Shown here piece after piece: positions 4,844 through 5,852 of a stretch of DNA of 5,852 bases. The stretch comes from Rhodanobacteraceae bacterium (GTDB lineage Bacteria; Pseudomonadota; Gammaproteobacteria; Xanthomonadales; Rhodanobacteraceae). The DNA lies in contig JAICHS010000155.1 in NCBI GenBank assembly GCA_025924775.1, forward strand, positions 1-5,852, given 5' to 3'. Numbering within the stretch: position 1 is the first letter of the stretch; every line of letters starts with the position of its first letter. The notes beneath the pieces are model-generated. The model ran no database searches, was not told the origin of the DNA, and worked only from the letters and a program-made list of their open reading frames with translations. The translations under genes and the position numbers were made by a program.

Positions 4844-5404
4844 ATGTCCAAGTTGCATGTGGCAATCGCGGCGCTGCTGCTGGCCCCGCTGGCAGCCTGC
4901 AGCGCGGGAAACCAGGGCGGCAGCTATTCCAGCGCCTTCCAGCACCTTTCCATCGATGGCAGCGGCAACGTCATCGCGCACGCACGCGACGGCCGCCAGG
5001 CAACCGTCACGGCGGCGGGCGACCTCAGCCTCGGCGGCAAGGCCGTGACCGTGACGCCCGCGCAGCGGCAGCTGCTGGGCGCCTACCATGGCGCGGCGCT
5101 GAAGTTGCGCGACGACGGTGTGGCCACCGGCAAGGCCGGCATGCAAACCGGCATGGCCGCGCTCAGCGCCGTCGCCAGTGGCCTTGCCAGCGGCAAGCCC
5201 GACTCGATCGGCGCCAAGGTGGACGCCAGCGCCGGCAAGGTCGATGCACTGGCGCGCAACGTCTGCCACGACCTCGGCGCGCTGTACCAGGATCAGACCG
5301 CCGTCGCCGAAGCGATTCCGGCATTCACCCCCTACGCCACCATCCAGGCGCACGACGTTTCCGATTGCCACGTCGAGCCGCCCACCAGCGGGAGCCAGCC
5401 ATGA
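4844..5404 (+). CDS. Lipoprotein resembling the YggN/DUF2884 family
   Basis: 186-residue envelope lipoprotein. The signal peptide MSKLHVAIAALLLAPLAAC ends in the lipobox L16-A-A-C19; Ser at +2 suggests sorting to the outer membrane. The core has a glycine-turn beta block, VTAAGDLSLGGKAVTVTPAQ (55-74), followed by RQ and AY, then a helix rich in Ala and Gly (about 80-120). The last part has NVCHDLGALYQDQTAV and two cysteines, C141 and C175, that could form a disulfide. The order (short beta repeat, GDL-x-GGK-x-V, AQR, helix, VC near the end) resembles my recollection of E. coli YggN (DUF2884), whose function is unknown. The match is from memory and moderate. It begins 10 nt after the permease and ends with a 4-nt overlap with a paralogue, so it belongs to the same operon and may work with the transporter. 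Confidence 0.85.
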   Translation: MSKLHVAIAALLLAPLAACSAGNQGGSYSSAFQHLSIDGSGNVIAHARDGRQATVTAAGDLSLGGKAVTVTPAQRQLLGAYHGAALKLRDDGVATGKAGMQTGMAALSAVASGLASGKPDSIGAKVDASAGKVDALARNVCHDLGALYQDQTAVAEAIPAFTPYATIQAHDVSDCHVEPPTSGSQP

Positions 5405-5852
5405 TCGCGCACACGCTTCGAGCCGCTTGCCTGGTTGCCGGCGCCACCGTGCTGGCCGCCTGCAGCGCAGGCCAGCCATCCACTTCATCGGCGACGGCCC
5501 CGGGCGCGTCATCCGGCTCGCCCATCAGCGCCGTAATCGATCGTGCGCTGGACACGGCCCAGGCCAAGCTCGCCAGCGGCAACCTCGACATTTCGAATGG
5601 CGACTTCCGGCCGCGCGCAGCGATCACGCCGCAAGGCGACTTGCTAATCGGCGGCAAGCCCGTACCGCTGTCGGCGGCACAGCGCCAGGAAGTGCTGGCC
5701 TATCGCGCCCGGCTGGTCGCGATCGCACAGCAGGGCATCGCGGTCGGCAGGCAAGGCGCCACGCTGGGTGTCAACGCGGCCAGCGAGGCGATCGCCGGCG
5801 CGCTCTCGGGCCAGTCGGAACAGCAGATCCGCCAACGTGTGGAAGCGCAAAC
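5401..5852 (+). CDS. Second lipoprotein, paralogue of the preceding one, 3' truncated
   Basis: 150 complete codons, still open at the right edge. The signal peptide MIAHTLRAACLVAGATVLAAC has the lipobox L18-A-A-C21 with Ser at +2. A Ser/Thr/Ala-rich linker (22-40) follows. Residues 74-101 (AITPQGDLLIGGKPVPLSAA then QRQEVLAY) align without gaps with residues 54-81 of the upstream lipoprotein; both have GDL, GGK, V, AQRQ and AY in the same spacing, and both mature forms begin CSAG. The helix after it is also Ala/Gly-rich, followed by QQIRQRVEAQ, matching the pattern before the C-terminal VC motif in the neighbour. GGGAG (5390-5394) stands 6 nt before the ATG, which overlaps the upstream stop (ATGA). 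Tandem duplication and divergence is the simplest origin. The end, and whether the cysteine pair is kept, is outside the window. Confidence 0.87.
   Translation, partial: MIAHTLRAACLVAGATVLAACSAGQPSTSSATAPGASSGSPISAVIDRALDTAQAKLASGNLDISNGDFRPRAAITPQGDLLIGGKPVPLSAAQRQEVLAYRARLVAIAQQGIAVGRQGATLGVNAASEAIAGALSGQSEQQIRQRVEAQ

Noticed and set aside
2205..4851. Long - strand open frames opposite the operon (up to 352 residues)
   Set aside because: Shadow frames from third-position G/C bias; rich in His, Gln, Arg and Asp, with no recognisable motifs.

Overview
The window reads as chromosomal DNA from a GC-rich gammaproteobacterium, most likely Xanthomonadales in the broad sense (Xanthomonas, Lysobacter, Rhodanobacter, Dyella relatives). 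That assignment is inferred from strong G/C bias at third codon positions, short intergenic gaps and the gene families present; no marker fixes the genus. I see no tRNA, rRNA, CRISPR array, transposase or integrase gene.

Left block (1-1144). Three + strand genes are closely packed: two small single-haem c-type cytochromes in tandem (the first cut by the window edge) and a pterin-4a-carbinolamine dehydratase (phhB). The block ends at a strong A-stem-T hairpin at 1094-1123 that is symmetric enough to stop transcription from both sides.

Middle block (1145-2219). A periplasmic FKBP-type prolyl isomerase of the Mip/FkpA type is encoded on the - strand, convergent with phhB. Beyond its start lies about 350 bp without a credible gene. 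This gap holds a weak candidate promoter for the isomerase, a GC-rich cluster of inverted repeats, and a near-consensus sigma70 promoter facing right whose -10 box lies inside a 22-bp palindrome.

Right block (2150-5852 and beyond). One apparent + strand operon follows that promoter: (i) an 89-residue exported or membrane-anchored protein of unknown function, (ii) a short GntR repressor of the YtrA type, (iii) an ABC-2 type ATPase, (iv) its membrane subunit, (v) a lipoprotein resembling the YggN/DUF2884 family, and (vi) a second, paralogous lipoprotein that runs off the window. From the regulator onward the junctions overlap by 1-4 nt, except for a 10-nt gap before the first lipoprotein, so translation is probably coupled.

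Working model (inference). The GntR protein binds the palindrome over the -10 box and represses the whole operon; an unknown envelope signal releases it. The ABC complex then acts in the inner membrane, with the small exported protein and the lipoprotein pair serving in the envelope. YtrA-type regulators beside ABC-2 transporters are known elsewhere. The combination with an exported small protein as first gene and two tandem lipoproteins as last visible genes is the part I cannot match to a described system, and it is the best candidate here for something new.
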